Of a stretch of 64,000 nucleotides of DNA, positions 27,633 through 37,596 are shown in pieces. The DNA is from RUG14223 sp051881075. Its GTDB lineage: Bacteria; Bacillota; Clostridia; Oscillospirales; Acutalibacteraceae. The notes under the pieces were generated by a model, which saw nothing but the letters and a program-made list of their open reading frames with translations, ran no database searches and had not been told where the DNA came from. Both the position numbers and the translations under genes were made by a program. The stretch covers positions 4,990-68,989 of the forward strand of contig JBJEPE010000028.1 in NCBI GenBank assembly GCA_051881075.1, in the 5' to 3' direction. Every line of letters begins with the position of its first letter. Position 1 is the first letter of the stretch.

Positions 27633-28076
27633 TCACAGCTGTGAGTAATGAGTCGCTTGGGCAACAGCCAGCTTGTCGCAGCGCTCATTTTCGGGGTGTC
27701 CTGCATGACCTTTAAGCCATATAAAATTAACCTTGTGTACATTGCAAAGTTTAAGCAGTTCATCCCAGAGCTCGGGGTTTAGTGCGGGTTCTTTTTTATT
27801 CCTCATCCAGCCGTTACTACGCCACTTTTCGGCCCAGCCTAATTGAATGGCGTTGCAAACATATTGAGAATCGCTGTAAAGCGTAACAATACATGGCTCT
27901 TTAAGCAGCTTAAGTGCGCTTATGGCCGCGGTTAGTTCCATTCTATTGTTAGTTGTAAGTTTTTCTCCGCCGGAGATTTCTTTTTCAATAGTATTATAGC
28001 GCAAAATAGCTCCCCAACCTCCAGGACCGGGGTTACCTTGACACGCACCGTCGGTGAAAATTTCAACTTGCTTCAC
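27633..28076 (-). CDS. rnhA: Ribonuclease HI
   Basis: 147 residues from GTG at 28076, preceded by GGGAGG at good spacing (an upstream ATG adds five residues but lies within the ribosome site). Acidic active-site residues: Asp9 in IFTDGACQGNPG, Glu47 in NNRMELTAA, Asp69 in LYSDSQYV, and the Asp in NERCDKLAVA. It degrades RNA in RNA-DNA hybrids. It is first in the reverse series leading to uvrA. Confidence 0.95.
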   Translation of the reverse strand: MKQVEIFTDGACQGNPGPGGWGAILRYNTIEKEISGGEKLTTNNRMELTAAISALKLLKEPCIVTLYSDSQYVCNAIQLGWAEKWRSNGWMRNKKEPALNPELWDELLKLCNVHKVNFIWLKGHAGHPENERCDKLAVAQATHYSQL

Positions 28077-28139
28077 ATTAAATCCTCCCATGTATGGTTA
28101 GAAATTTTTACTATTTATCATGATCCCGTACATTACTAT

Positions 28140-28168
28140 ATTATAACTCTAAATTTTAATAATAGCAA
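28140..28168 (-). promoter_or_regulatory. SigA-type promoter of the rnhA-uvrA series
   Basis: Read on the reverse strand: TTGCTA, 17-bp spacer, TATAAT, about 60 nt ahead of the rnhA start. Confidence 0.75.
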
Positions 28169-28295
28169 TATCTGATTTTGATGTTTACAAAAATTTTTAA
28201 TTTACTTTGTATTGTAATATCCGGACCACTAATGTGCATATTAATGTTGACGATAGCAGATATAAATAGTACGCACAATAGGCGTAAACTTTCAC

Positions 28296-28324
28296 TTGAC
28301 ATATAAATTGCAAAGAGTTAAAAT
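28296..28324 (+). promoter_or_regulatory. Strong SigA-type promoter P1
   Basis: TTGACA, 17-bp spacer, TAAAAT. It reads towards rnj but lies about 740 nt ahead of that gene's start. Confidence 0.75.
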
Positions 28325-29062
28325 ATATTTGTATAACTAATTGTCAATAGTTGCTGTAAGTACGGTATTTATCTTTTTTGACAGTACCCTTGCAGTATTA
28401 TAATATATAAATTTAATCAGTCATTATTTAATTTCCGATAAATTCGGAGATTTTCATAGATTTATACAGTTGATGTTATCAAAAAATGTGAGAAAACAGG
28501 GCTATGGCACAGCCTTGCCTTGTCATACAAATTAATATATACCGCATTTTTGGTATATGTCGTTTATCCTGTAAATATGTAGTGCGGTACAGCTTTAGGG
28601 ATATCAGCGTTAGCTGAATTTAACGACAAAATTTATATACACCCAGTGTAGTGGTGGTTTTGATATATTCCGTCATTGGATTTTCATACCGCTTATTTCT
28701 CGCATGGTTAAATTTAACCGCTTATGCAGTGATGTTTATTGATTATCCTGCATACTGCGGTGTATTAGGTGTGCCTATGCACATATGATTGTGTTCGTGT
28801 TTTTATAATTTAAATGTTATAGCATACTGTGATGACCGTTTTATGCGGCCGGATTGCTATATTATTTGATTTTATAAGTTATAATGCCATGTTATCGTTA
28901 TACCTTATCTATTATGTTATTTAACTTTTCATCATATTTTTTAATTGATTTAGACTTAACGTAGGGTATTTATGTTTAATTTTGTGCAAGCACACATTAA
29001 AAGATATGTACATCATCTGTATAAGCTATTACATAATATTTTTATACGGAGGTTTTATAAAA
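28325..29062 (+). other. Long gene-free leader or RNA upstream of rnj
   Basis: About 700 nt without any plausible ORF lies between two strong forward promoters and the RNase J start. Several local hairpins are visible: TCCGA/TCGGA near 28437; ATATACC/GGTATAT near 28537-28558; TCAGC/GCTGA near 28604-28617; the palindrome GGTTAAATTTAACC near 28706; ATAGCA/TGCTAT near 28819-28860. I see no signature of RNase P RNA, tmRNA, SRP or 6S RNA. It is either a long 5' UTR of rnj or a separate RNA. Confidence 0.5.
28378..28406 (+). promoter_or_regulatory. SigA-type promoter P2
   Basis: TTGACA followed after 17 bp by TAATAT (TATAAT overlaps it at 15-bp spacing). In tandem with P1. Confidence 0.65.
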
Positions 29063-30916
29063 GTGCCTGCAGAATTAAAAAATGAGTTAAAGGAGCTTAA
29101 AGATCATAAAAAGGACTCTAAGCAGAAAAAAGGCTACAGATCGAATAACAGAAGTAAGAATTTTAACACAAATAACCGTAAAAAGAAGCAATATGTGGTT
29201 TCCAAGTCAAAAAATCAAAAGAATAAGTCATATAATTACGGTTTAAAAACACTGAAAGCACCTTCAATTAAGGCTACGTTCTTAGGCGGACTTAATGAGA
29301 TAGGCAAGAACATAACCGTATTTGAATGTCAGGACGATATGTTCGTGCTTGATTGCGGTATGGCGTTCCCCGACGGTGATATGCTTGGCGTAGACCTTGT
29401 TATACCTAATTTTAAATTTATAGAAGAAAATAAGGATAAAATAAAGGGCATAGTGCTTACTCACGGACATGAGGATCATATAGGTGCATTGCCGTACCTG
29501 TTGCAAAAGGTGAATTTGCCGATATACGGTGCGCCGCTTACACTTGGATTAGTCGGCAATAAGCTAAAAGAACACAATCTTTACAATAAAGCAAAGCTTA
29601 ATGTGGTATATCCGGGTAGTTCGGTGCGTTTAGGCTGTATGACGGTTGAATTTATACACGTTAATCATTCTATACCGGATTCGGTTGCTATCGCTATACA
29701 TTCCCCTGCGGGAACGGTAGTGCATACTGGTGACTTTAAGATAGACTGTACCCCGACACAGGGCGGTATGATAGATCTTGCCAGATTTGCCGAGCTTGGC
29801 AAAAACGGTGTTCTTGCGCTTTTTGGCGAGTCTACAAACGCAGAGCGTCCGGGATATACCATGACGGAGCAAAAGGTTAGCGAATCTTTTGAAATGCTGT
29901 TTAAAAGAGCTGAAAACAGTAGGATTATCATAGCTACATTTGCTTCAAATATAAGCAGAATACAACAGATAATAAACTGTGCCGCTAAATACGGCAGAAA
30001 GGTTGCGTTTTCAGGCAGAAGTATGATAAATTACATCACCGTAGCCTCTGAGCTTGGATATCTTGATATGCCTGAGAATGTTATAATAGATATAGATTTA
30101 TTGCATCAATATACCTATGATCAGATAGTGCTTGTAACTACGGGAAGTCAGGGCGAGCCTATGTCTGCGCTTTCACGTATGGCATATTCGGATCACCGTA
30201 AGGTAGAGGTAGGAGTAGGAGATTTCATTATCATTTCAGCCAATCCTATACCCGGCAATGAAAAAACCGTCGGCAACGTAGTCAACGAGCTTTTGAAGCG
30301 TGGCTGTGAGGTAGTGTATGAGTCAATGTACGAGGTACACGTATCCGGTCATGCGTGTCAGGAAGAGCTGAAGATAATACATGGCCTTACTAAGCCTAAG
30401 TACTTTATACCTGTACACGGAGAGCAGAAGCATCTGCGTAAACACGCAAGCCTTGCTCTTGCAATGGGTATGGACAGCAGTAATATTTTTATTGAAAATA
30501 TAGGCGATGTGCTTGAGATAAACAAGGCGTATGTCAAGCAGTTAGAGCCTGTAGAAGCAGGGCCCGTGTTTGTTGACGGACTCGGCGTAGGCGATGTAGG
30601 CAGTATAGTACTGCGTGACAGAAAGCACTTGGGCCAAGACGGACTTATAATAGTGGTTACAGCAATAGATGAATATGACGGTCATGTTATTTCGGGACCG
30701 GATATCGTATCACGTGGCTTTGTATATGTCAGAGAGTCTGAGCCGCTTATGGAAGAAATACGCAATATAGCTTCAAATATACTTGATGACTGCTCAAATA
30801 GGGGAGTACGTGAATGGGGATATATTAAGAATAAAATAAGAGATGAGGTTTCTGACCTTTTATTCTCTAAGATGAAGCGTAGCCCTATGGTGCTGCCGGT
30901 TATTTTAAGTGTATAA
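29063..30916 (+). CDS. rnj: Ribonuclease J
   Basis: 617 residues from GTG at 29063 (CGGAGG 10 nt ahead). A Lys/Asn-rich basic N-terminal extension of about 60 residues, often seen in Clostridia, precedes the metallo-beta-lactamase domain, which has HGHEDH at 134-139 and VHTGDFKID. The beta-CASP domain holds TTGSQGEPMSALSRMA, then a VHVSGHA and PVHGE motif. It performs 5'-3' exo- and endonucleolytic RNA turnover and maturation. It sits behind a very long leader. Confidence 0.95.
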   Translation: MPAELKNELKELKDHKKDSKQKKGYRSNNRSKNFNTNNRKKKQYVVSKSKNQKNKSYNYGLKTLKAPSIKATFLGGLNEIGKNITVFECQDDMFVLDCGMAFPDGDMLGVDLVIPNFKFIEENKDKIKGIVLTHGHEDHIGALPYLLQKVNLPIYGAPLTLGLVGNKLKEHNLYNKAKLNVVYPGSSVRLGCMTVEFIHVNHSIPDSVAIAIHSPAGTVVHTGDFKIDCTPTQGGMIDLARFAELGKNGVLALFGESTNAERPGYTMTEQKVSESFEMLFKRAENSRIIIATFASNISRIQQIINCAAKYGRKVAFSGRSMINYITVASELGYLDMPENVIIDIDLLHQYTYDQIVLVTTGSQGEPMSALSRMAYSDHRKVEVGVGDFIIISANPIPGNEKTVGNVVNELLKRGCEVVYESMYEVHVSGHACQEELKIIHGLTKPKYFIPVHGEQKHLRKHASLALAMGMDSSNIFIENIGDVLEINKAYVKQLEPVEAGPVFVDGLGVGDVGSIVLRDRKHLGQDGLIIVVTAIDEYDGHVISGPDIVSRGFVYVRESEPLMEEIRNIASNILDDCSNRGVREWGYIKNKIRDEVSDLLFSKMKRSPMVLPVILSV

Positions 30917-30956
30917 AATATAAACAAAGAGAAGTTAAAATAAAAGGATGGTGGCG

Positions 30957-32900
30957 ATGAAAGGCAAAAGGATAACTCCGTTTTACTATATTTTCAGTAT
31001 AATAATGCTTGCTATGGCGTGTGCGGCGCTAAGCTATAATTTTTGGCTTTTTTGCGTAGAAGCATCAGTTGCCGTATTAACAGCGGTTATAGTTTTTATC
31101 CAGAGCAGAAAGTACAAAAAATATGTTGCCTCTGTTCTGAGTGAAGCTATTGATGCCATGGACGGTGCCGACAGAGAATTTATCAATCGGTTCCCTGTGG
31201 CAGCGGCTGTTTTAAATAAAAGTGATAAGCTGGTATGGTATAACGGCGAATTTGAAAAGCTTATCTGTGCGGGTAAAAATATGCTGGATATGCACTCGTC
31301 CAAGCTTTTCGGCAGCTTTAAGGTAGATACTATGGTATCTAACAAGATAAGCGAGATAAAGATAAACGGTAAATATTTCAATATTCTTGCGGCAAGCTCA
31401 AATGAGCTTAATATCTTGTATTTCTTTGATAATACCAAGTATATTGAAACAAAGATCGAGTATGAAAACTCACGTCCGGCAGTAGCTATTGTAAGCTTTG
31501 ACAACAGATATGAGCTTGAGCGTGATTATGATGATAATCAGATTTCGTCAGTTGTTGCGAGTGTTGAGGCTTGCCTGCAAAAATGGGCAAACGCAAACAA
31601 TGCAATGTTCGTAAAAACCTCACGTAACAGATATATGCTTACGTTTGAGGAGCGTTACGTAAGAAAGCTCATAGATGAAAAATTCAGCATACTTGATGAA
31701 ATACATCATATAGAATACGGCGAAAACCGTAGAGCTACTATATCTATAGGTGTTGGTAGAGGTGCCGAAAGCTTTACTAAGTGTGAGCTGCTTGCACGCA
31801 AAGCGTTAGATATATGTAACGGCAGAGGCGGCGATCAGGTTGCCGTAACAAACGGTAACGGATATCAGTTCTTCGGCGGTACATCAATGGGCGTAGAAAC
31901 TTACGACAAGGTACGTGTAAGGGTCATAGCCTCAACCCTTACAGAGAAAATCAAGATGAGCGATAAGGTAATAATAATGGGGCATAAGTTCTCCGACCTT
32001 GACTGTGTAGGTTCGGCAATAGGTATGTGGAGCATAATAACCAAGAGCCTGCATATCCCTTCTATGATAGCAATAAACAAAAAGCAATCAAATGCTAAAA
32101 TGTTGATAGATGAATTTTCAAGGATCACCGCAGATAATATGTTTATAACTACAGAAGCGGCGCAGTCTATGGTAACGGATAAGACCTTGCTTATTGTGGT
32201 AGACGCACATTCCGTTAATTTTGTAGAAAGCAAGGAGCTTTATGAAATGTGCCAGAATGTGGTTGTAATCGATCACCACAGAATAACAGTGGATCATATT
32301 GATAATGCGGTTGTATTTTTCCACGATCCGTATGCGTCATCTGCCAGTGAGATGGTTACGGAGCTTGTACAGTATATGGGCGATAATATATTATCACACG
32401 CTGAGGCGGAGGCATTGCTTTCAGGCATTATGCTTGATACAAAGAACTTTGTGCTTCGTACGGGTGTCAGAACTTTTGAGGCGGCGGCATATTTACGCAA
32501 GTGTGGTGCAGATTCGGTTGAGGCAAAAGGATATCTTTCCAATAGCCTTGATACATATAAGGATAAGAGCGCTATGGTTGCGTCAGCGAGCATTTACAAT
32601 GGATGTGCGATCACTTATACAGAGCAATCCGTTAAAGATATTAGGATAATCGCATCACAGGCGGCGGACGAGCTGTTATATATTGAGGGCGTAAACGCAT
32701 CCTTTGCTATATACGTAACCGATGATACGGTCAACATTTCCGCACGTTCTTTGGGCAAGATAAACGTACAGCTTATTATGGAAAGCTTTGGCGGCGGAGG
32801 ACACCACACAATGGCAGCGGCACAGGTTAAGAACAGTTCTATTAAAGCCGTTATTGATAAATTGCACAGAGAGATAGATGCACTTGATGCCAGAGTATAA
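30957..32900 (+). CDS. gdpP: Cyclic-di-AMP phosphodiesterase GdpP
   Basis: 647 residues from ATG at 30957 (AAGGA 8 nt ahead). Two N-terminal membrane helices are followed by a PAS-like segment, a degenerate GGDEF domain (ATISIGVGRGAESF) and the DHH-DHHA1 hydrolase: the metal motif HKFSDLD, IDHHRI (DHH about 439-441) and the C-terminal FGGGGHHTMAAA. It lowers c-di-AMP and so affects K+ and wall balance. gdpP-rplI is the usual order. Confidence 0.93.
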   Translation: MKGKRITPFYYIFSIIMLAMACAALSYNFWLFCVEASVAVLTAVIVFIQSRKYKKYVASVLSEAIDAMDGADREFINRFPVAAAVLNKSDKLVWYNGEFEKLICAGKNMLDMHSSKLFGSFKVDTMVSNKISEIKINGKYFNILAASSNELNILYFFDNTKYIETKIEYENSRPAVAIVSFDNRYELERDYDDNQISSVVASVEACLQKWANANNAMFVKTSRNRYMLTFEERYVRKLIDEKFSILDEIHHIEYGENRRATISIGVGRGAESFTKCELLARKALDICNGRGGDQVAVTNGNGYQFFGGTSMGVETYDKVRVRVIASTLTEKIKMSDKVIIMGHKFSDLDCVGSAIGMWSIITKSLHIPSMIAINKKQSNAKMLIDEFSRITADNMFITTEAAQSMVTDKTLLIVVDAHSVNFVESKELYEMCQNVVVIDHHRITVDHIDNAVVFFHDPYASSASEMVTELVQYMGDNILSHAEAEALLSGIMLDTKNFVLRTGVRTFEAAAYLRKCGADSVEAKGYLSNSLDTYKDKSAMVASASIYNGCAITYTEQSVKDIRIIASQAADELLYIEGVNASFAIYVTDDTVNISARSLGKINVQLIMESFGGGGHHTMAAAQVKNSSIKAVIDKLHREIDALDARV

Positions 32901-32973
32901 GATAAAATAATGACAATTATCGGTTCAGGTCTAAAAAAGCCTGTACCTTAAACAGAGAAAGGAAATGATAGAA

Positions 32974-33423
32974 ATGAAGGTAATTTTACTTGCAGATGTT
33001 AAGGGAAGCGGCAAAAAGGGTGAGCTTGTCAATGTTTCTGACGGCTATGCCAGAAACTTTTTGTTCCCACGTAAGCTTGCTAAGGAGGCAACTGCTCAGG
33101 CTTTGGTAGAGCTTGAAAACGCCGAAAGCTCTAAGCAACATAAGATAGAAACAGAGAAGGCCAATGCTACAGCAGCCGCAAAAAGACTTGACGGTGTTAA
33201 GCTTAATTTCTATGCTAATGCCGGTAAAAACGGTAAGCTCTTTGGTTCAGTAACCTCCAGAGAGATTGCGGACGAGCTTAAGAAAACAATGAACATTATT
33301 ATAGACAAGCGTAAGATAGAGATAAAGGGAGATGTAAAATCCTTTGGCACATATGAATGTGAAGCAAAATTTTATGCGGGTATAACTGCTAAATTCTCTA
33401 TTGTAGTTATGGAGAAGCAATGA
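32974..33423 (+). CDS. rplI: Ribosomal protein bL9
   Basis: 149 residues from ATG at 32974, which gives the canonical MKVILLADVKGSGKKGE start; GAAAGGA lies ahead. The signature GYARNFLFPRKLA is intact, and the C-terminal domain is complete. A hairpin at 32922-32947 (GGTTCAGG/CCTGTACC) precedes its ribosome site and might tune expression. The helicase gene usually found next is absent here. Confidence 0.96.
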   Translation: MKVILLADVKGSGKKGELVNVSDGYARNFLFPRKLAKEATAQALVELENAESSKQHKIETEKANATAAAKRLDGVKLNFYANAGKNGKLFGSVTSREIADELKKTMNIIIDKRKIEIKGDVKSFGTYECEAKFYAGITAKFSIVVMEKQ

Positions 33424-33457
33424 TTATAACTTCTTAAAACTAAACACATACAACAAT

Positions 33458-33495
33458 ACCCACCTGTAATTCGATTGTTGCAGGTGGGTGTTTTT
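33458..33495 (+). terminator. Terminator of rnj-gdpP-rplI
   Basis: ACCCACCTG/CAGGTGGGT stem, 14-nt loop, then GTTTTT, 34 nt after rplI. Confidence 0.85.
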
Positions 33496-33555
33496 ATACT
33501 TTTAATATTATAAGTTAAAGTTAGCTAATATGAAATTTATATTAAATAATAATCG

Positions 33556-33586
33556 TAAAAAAGTGCCGCCATTTACATGACAGCAC
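33556..33586 (-). terminator. Terminator of the MORN gene
   Basis: On the reverse strand a 10-bp stem with G-U pairs (GTGCTGTCAT / ATGGCGGCAC), a GTAA tetraloop and six T follow the MORN gene stop. Confidence 0.85.
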
Positions 33587-33595
33587 CTATATTTA

Positions 33596-36517
33596 TTATA
33601 ATTCGTTCTGCTCATCGCTTTGGTCATCAGCATCAAGCTTAGAGTCTTCCTCTAAAGTAGTATCAACAGACTGAACATAATAGGTAACATCGTAATCAAA
33701 TACGATCTCTTCAGTATCTTCGCCCGGAGTAGGTGAGAATACACCTTTTATTTCGTCACCGTCACCCTTGTACAGTACGCCTTCACCACAAGCGGAACCG
33801 CCTTCAAAGTGACCGGTATAGCGGTGATCTGTGTAAAGAATAGTACCAAGTCCGTTAGGTCTGCCTGCTATTGTCTGTCCGGAATAAATACCTCCGCCGA
33901 TGTTAAGCTCAATAACATAATCAAGACCGGTTCTGAATTTTTCATAATCAGTATCTTTGAGCTGCTCATAATAGTTGAGCGGTTCAAGCTCTTTTAAGCT
34001 TATCTTCATGCTCTTAAACGGCTTATTATCTTTAAAGATACCTTCAAATGTCTTTTCGCCGTATATATTAAAACTACATCCCATACCTTCACGAATACCA
34101 TTTTTAACGTTGCCCTCATATGACAGATAAGCACCGTCGTTTGAATATTCACGCATATATGTACAGGAATTATTAACAAAGATTGATTCTCTGATTACCT
34201 TACCTTCATGTATCTCATTGATTCTGCCGTTAAGCATACCGTCCCTGAACTGACCTGCATATACCGGTATTCCTGCATCATAGAGTACACCTGAACCGCA
34301 GTAAAGATTATCTTTCCATTTACCCATATATTGCGATTTACCGTTTTTATAGCTCATGCCGAAGCCGTTTCTCTTATCACCTGAGAAACCGCCGATATAT
34401 ATGCAGACATTGTTCTCATATTCTCTGCCTATACCGTGACGTGTGCCCTGTTCAAAGTCGCCCTCGTATATCTTTACGCCGTCATGGTAGCATACGCCTT
34501 TACCATGATAGCAATCGTTTTTCCATTCGCCTTCATATATAAGGCTTCCGTTTTTATCGTATCCTGATAATATACCTACAGGTGAACCGTCAATAAATCT
34601 GCCCTCATACCAACAACCGTTTTTAAGGTATTTTCTACCCAGGCCGTTGTATTTATTGTTGCTCCATTCGCCGCGGTAAACCTGTACGCCGTTAGTGTCG
34701 GTTTCAATGGCCGCACCGCTTATTCTGCCGTCAATGAAGCTACCGTCAATGGTATTGCCGTTTTCAAGAGTTAATCTACCTGTTCCGTGATATTTATCAT
34801 TCAGCCAGTCGCCGGAATAGATAACAAATCCGTTTTCACCGTACTGAATGCCGGTGCCGTGACGCTGACCGTTTTCCCAATACCCTATATATTCAAGATT
34901 GCCGTTTTTATCAAAGCGAGTTCCGTAATTGGTAGGAGAATCGTTTTCCCAACGACTTATAAACAGACTGCCGTCTTCACTGTTATAGGAGATTCCCGCA
35001 CCGTTACGTGCGCCGTTTTCCCATTTACCTGCGAATAATAGGTTACCGCTTTGGTCAAACTTAGCGCCCATTCCTACGGGCATATCGTCCTCCCATTTAC
35101 CTATATATACAGACTCGTCACTTGGTCTGAATGCAATTCCCATACCGTTACGTCTGTTTTGAATCCAGTTACCTACATAGCATATCCTACCCGTCTTATA
35201 ATAATATACACCGAATCCGTCACGTTTATCATCAGCGTATCTGCCCTCATATGCCGTTCTGCCGTCCTGCATGGCGGTTCTGCCCTGACCGTAGCGCATA
35301 CCGTTGCGCAGATTACCGTAATAGTAGTAATTCTCGGTATCTGAAACAGGTATTATCTTATCAACTATCGGTAACTGCGATGTCTGTCTGTTGCTATAGT
35401 CGAGACTGTTGCCGTACAGTTCGGATGTGTTTATCTGATCCGGCTGTGGAATAAGATTTTCAATAGGAACCGTAGGCGGCTCGTCTGTTATTGCCGGAGA
35501 TGTATCGGCAAGCATCTGGGATACATTGATGTTTTCAGTTTTATCATCATAAACATTGTTATCTATTGTAGGTTCAAGCACTACAGGCTCAGGTATCGTC
35601 TGAGAGATAAGTGCCGCACCGTCAAACGCATTGGCCTCCGCAACAGGCTCGTTTATCGGTGAATTTTCAACAAATGTCTGCTCGGTTGTCGCAGGCTCAT
35701 TTATTGACGGCATATCTGATATATCTATGTCTATAGATGAACTAGCATTATTATCATAGGATGCAAATGATTCCGTATCCACTACAAATCCGTTTTTACG
35801 TGGTGTTTCGGGTTTATTGGGGGTAGCAGGTGCATCGTCTTCTACCTGCTTCATAGCAGGAATAGCCTGTCTATCGGTGGCAGTTAGTGAATTAAGCACG
35901 TTTGTCCATGCGGCACATTCGTCCGTAGTACCGAAGTAGATGTAACCGGAGGAGGTCTGAGCCGATACTTCAGGCTTACCTACCTGCTTTACTATTGCCT
36001 TTAATATACTTTTATTTGCAGGGGTTTTGCATGGATAGAGTATTACAGGAGCTTTGGAAAGATCTGTTTCATATTTTAAAATTACAGATGTGTTGTCGAT
36101 TATTGACGGTATAAGAGTTACCTTAGGTGTGGTAGCGTTACCCTGAGCAAAATACTCGGTTTTAAGCCACTTATGTGATGTTGTGAAATAAGTATTCTTA
36201 ATTAAGCTGCCGTCGTTTGCCTTAGTTTCTATATGATAGCAACCGTCAGAATCCTGAACAACGCGTTCAAGCTGCATAACAGACGAATATTTTTTCCACT
36301 TCAACGCATGGTCAGGCTCCATAGTGAATACAAATTTATATGTTTCACCGTTTGAGTCTATAACGACCTTATCTCTAAGCTTACCGCCGTTTTCAAAGTA
36401 TTGCTTTCTGAGCTTCAAAAATACATCGGTATCAAAGCGAATACTGTCGTATCCTCTGTGATAAACGGTATAATAATTGATATTTGCACCTGTAACGAAG
36501 GTTAAATCACTTGTCAT
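33596..36517 (-). CDS. Large MORN-repeat protein
   Basis: 973 residues from ATG at 36517 (AAAGGAG 8 nt ahead). Residues 1 to about 215 form an unrecognised globular part. A Pro/Asn/Glu-rich linker (about 220-395) follows, then about 20 MORN units (YEGRYADDKRDGFG, YVGNWIQNRRNGMG, YEGDFEQGTRHGIG and others), a few degenerate, and a final pair near the acidic C-terminus. There is no signal peptide or membrane helix, so it is probably cytoplasmic. MORN repeats serve as protein or lipid contact surfaces. It is divergent from spoIIGA-sigE; a link to sporulation or the membrane is possible but unproven. Confidence 0.85.
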   Translation of the reverse strand: MTSDLTFVTGANINYYTVYHRGYDSIRFDTDVFLKLRKQYFENGGKLRDKVVIDSNGETYKFVFTMEPDHALKWKKYSSVMQLERVVQDSDGCYHIETKANDGSLIKNTYFTTSHKWLKTEYFAQGNATTPKVTLIPSIIDNTSVILKYETDLSKAPVILYPCKTPANKSILKAIVKQVGKPEVSAQTSSGYIYFGTTDECAAWTNVLNSLTATDRQAIPAMKQVEDDAPATPNKPETPRKNGFVVDTESFASYDNNASSSIDIDISDMPSINEPATTEQTFVENSPINEPVAEANAFDGAALISQTIPEPVVLEPTIDNNVYDDKTENINVSQMLADTSPAITDEPPTVPIENLIPQPDQINTSELYGNSLDYSNRQTSQLPIVDKIIPVSDTENYYYYGNLRNGMRYGQGRTAMQDGRTAYEGRYADDKRDGFGVYYYKTGRICYVGNWIQNRRNGMGIAFRPSDESVYIGKWEDDMPVGMGAKFDQSGNLLFAGKWENGARNGAGISYNSEDGSLFISRWENDSPTNYGTRFDKNGNLEYIGYWENGQRHGTGIQYGENGFVIYSGDWLNDKYHGTGRLTLENGNTIDGSFIDGRISGAAIETDTNGVQVYRGEWSNNKYNGLGRKYLKNGCWYEGRFIDGSPVGILSGYDKNGSLIYEGEWKNDCYHGKGVCYHDGVKIYEGDFEQGTRHGIGREYENNVCIYIGGFSGDKRNGFGMSYKNGKSQYMGKWKDNLYCGSGVLYDAGIPVYAGQFRDGMLNGRINEIHEGKVIRESIFVNNSCTYMREYSNDGAYLSYEGNVKNGIREGMGCSFNIYGEKTFEGIFKDNKPFKSMKISLKELEPLNYYEQLKDTDYEKFRTGLDYVIELNIGGGIYSGQTIAGRPNGLGTILYTDHRYTGHFEGGSACGEGVLYKGDGDEIKGVFSPTPGEDTEEIVFDYDVTYYVQSVDTTLEEDSKLDADDQSDEQNEL

Positions 36518-36556
36518 ATTAGCGACTCCTTTCATAGTAATAAACTATCACATATT

Positions 36557-36585
36557 ATGATACTACAAAACTTTACTGATTTCAA
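36557..36585 (-). promoter_or_regulatory. Promoter of the MORN gene
   Basis: On the reverse strand: TTGAAA, 17-bp spacer, TATCAT, about 40 nt ahead of the start codon. Confidence 0.55.
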
Positions 36586-36730
36586 GGACTTTCTGCCTAT
36601 TTTTATATATAAATCCAATAAATTATATAAATTTGCTTAATTTTCTTTAGCTGAAAACCAGAAACAGACATTTATTACAAGTTCGATATTATATAATATT
36701 ATTATCAGCTTTTGAATAAACATAAAAGAG

Positions 36731-37576
36731 GTGATTTTTATAAGGCAGACGATATATATCGATGTGCTTATATGCGTAAATTTATTTATTAATTATCTTA
36801 TATTATCAATAGTATCACGCTTTATGAATATCAGGGCGAGTTTTTGCCGTAAGCTATTTGGTGCGGCATTAGGAGCCGTCGCATCACTTATAATATTATT
36901 ACCTCAGCTAAACGGAATAATAAATATAATTATAAAAATAATTTTGTCGTTGTCAATAGTCTTTGCTGTATATGGAAAAAATAACATAAATATGTTGGTA
37001 AAGCTTGTCTCTGTATTTTTCCTGACCACATTTTCTTTTTGCGGAGTAATGATAGCGATATGGCTTATTATAAATCCGGACGGGTTTATCCTACGCAATT
37101 CAACGGTTTACATAGATATTTCTCCGGAAATACTTATAATTCTGACGCTAGTCTGCTACCTGATAATCAGATTGATAAACAGAATAACCGGTAGGGGAAC
37201 TAACTCTAAGCTGTATATAAGGCTTAAAGTTACTGTAAACGGAAGTACGGCAGAGCTTGATGCTAAACTGGATACAGGTAATACATTACGTGAACCATTC
37301 TCCGGTTTACCGGTAATCGTTGCTGATAAGTCAGCATTTAATTCTGAAATAAGCAACAAGGATCACAATAATTTGGATATTGCAACGATGGAGAAAGTCA
37401 GATTTATCCCGTTCTCGTCATTAGGCGGTAACGGTCTGTTGCCTGCATATAAGGCTGAAAGCGTGATAATAGACGGGAACCCGTATGTAGGCGAATGTTA
37501 CGTTGCATTATGTGATAAAGGCATAATCAAAGGCGGAATTAATGCACTGTTGAGTGCTGATTTTAACAATTTTTAA
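36731..37576 (+). CDS. spoIIGA: Sigma-E processing peptidase SpoIIGA
   Basis: About 280 residues. Five N-terminal membrane helices are followed by an aspartic-protease-like domain with the active motif KLDTGN (Asp near 181) and a C-terminal GINALLSADF. It cleaves pro-SigE in the mother cell after a SpoIIR signal. The start is doubtful: GTG at 36731 is itself the end of the best ribosome site (AGAGGTG), and an ATA at 36740 stands at good distance and would give RQTIYIDVL, close to the usual N-terminus. sigE follows after 20 nt. Confidence 0.88.
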   Translation: MIFIRQTIYIDVLICVNLFINYLILSIVSRFMNIRASFCRKLFGAALGAVASLIILLPQLNGIINIIIKIILSLSIVFAVYGKNNINMLVKLVSVFFLTTFSFCGVMIAIWLIINPDGFILRNSTVYIDISPEILIILTLVCYLIIRLINRITGRGTNSKLYIRLKVTVNGSTAELDAKLDTGNTLREPFSGLPVIVADKSAFNSEISNKDHNNLDIATMEKVRFIPFSSLGGNGLLPAYKAESVIIDGNPYVGECYVALCDKGIIKGGINALLSADFNNF

Positions 37577-37596
37577 GAATGAAAGGGACGGAAACA

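Noticed and set aside
28325..29062. RNase P RNA, tmRNA, SRP RNA or 6S RNA in the rnj leader
   Set aside because: None of their conserved core sequences could be found by reading either strand.
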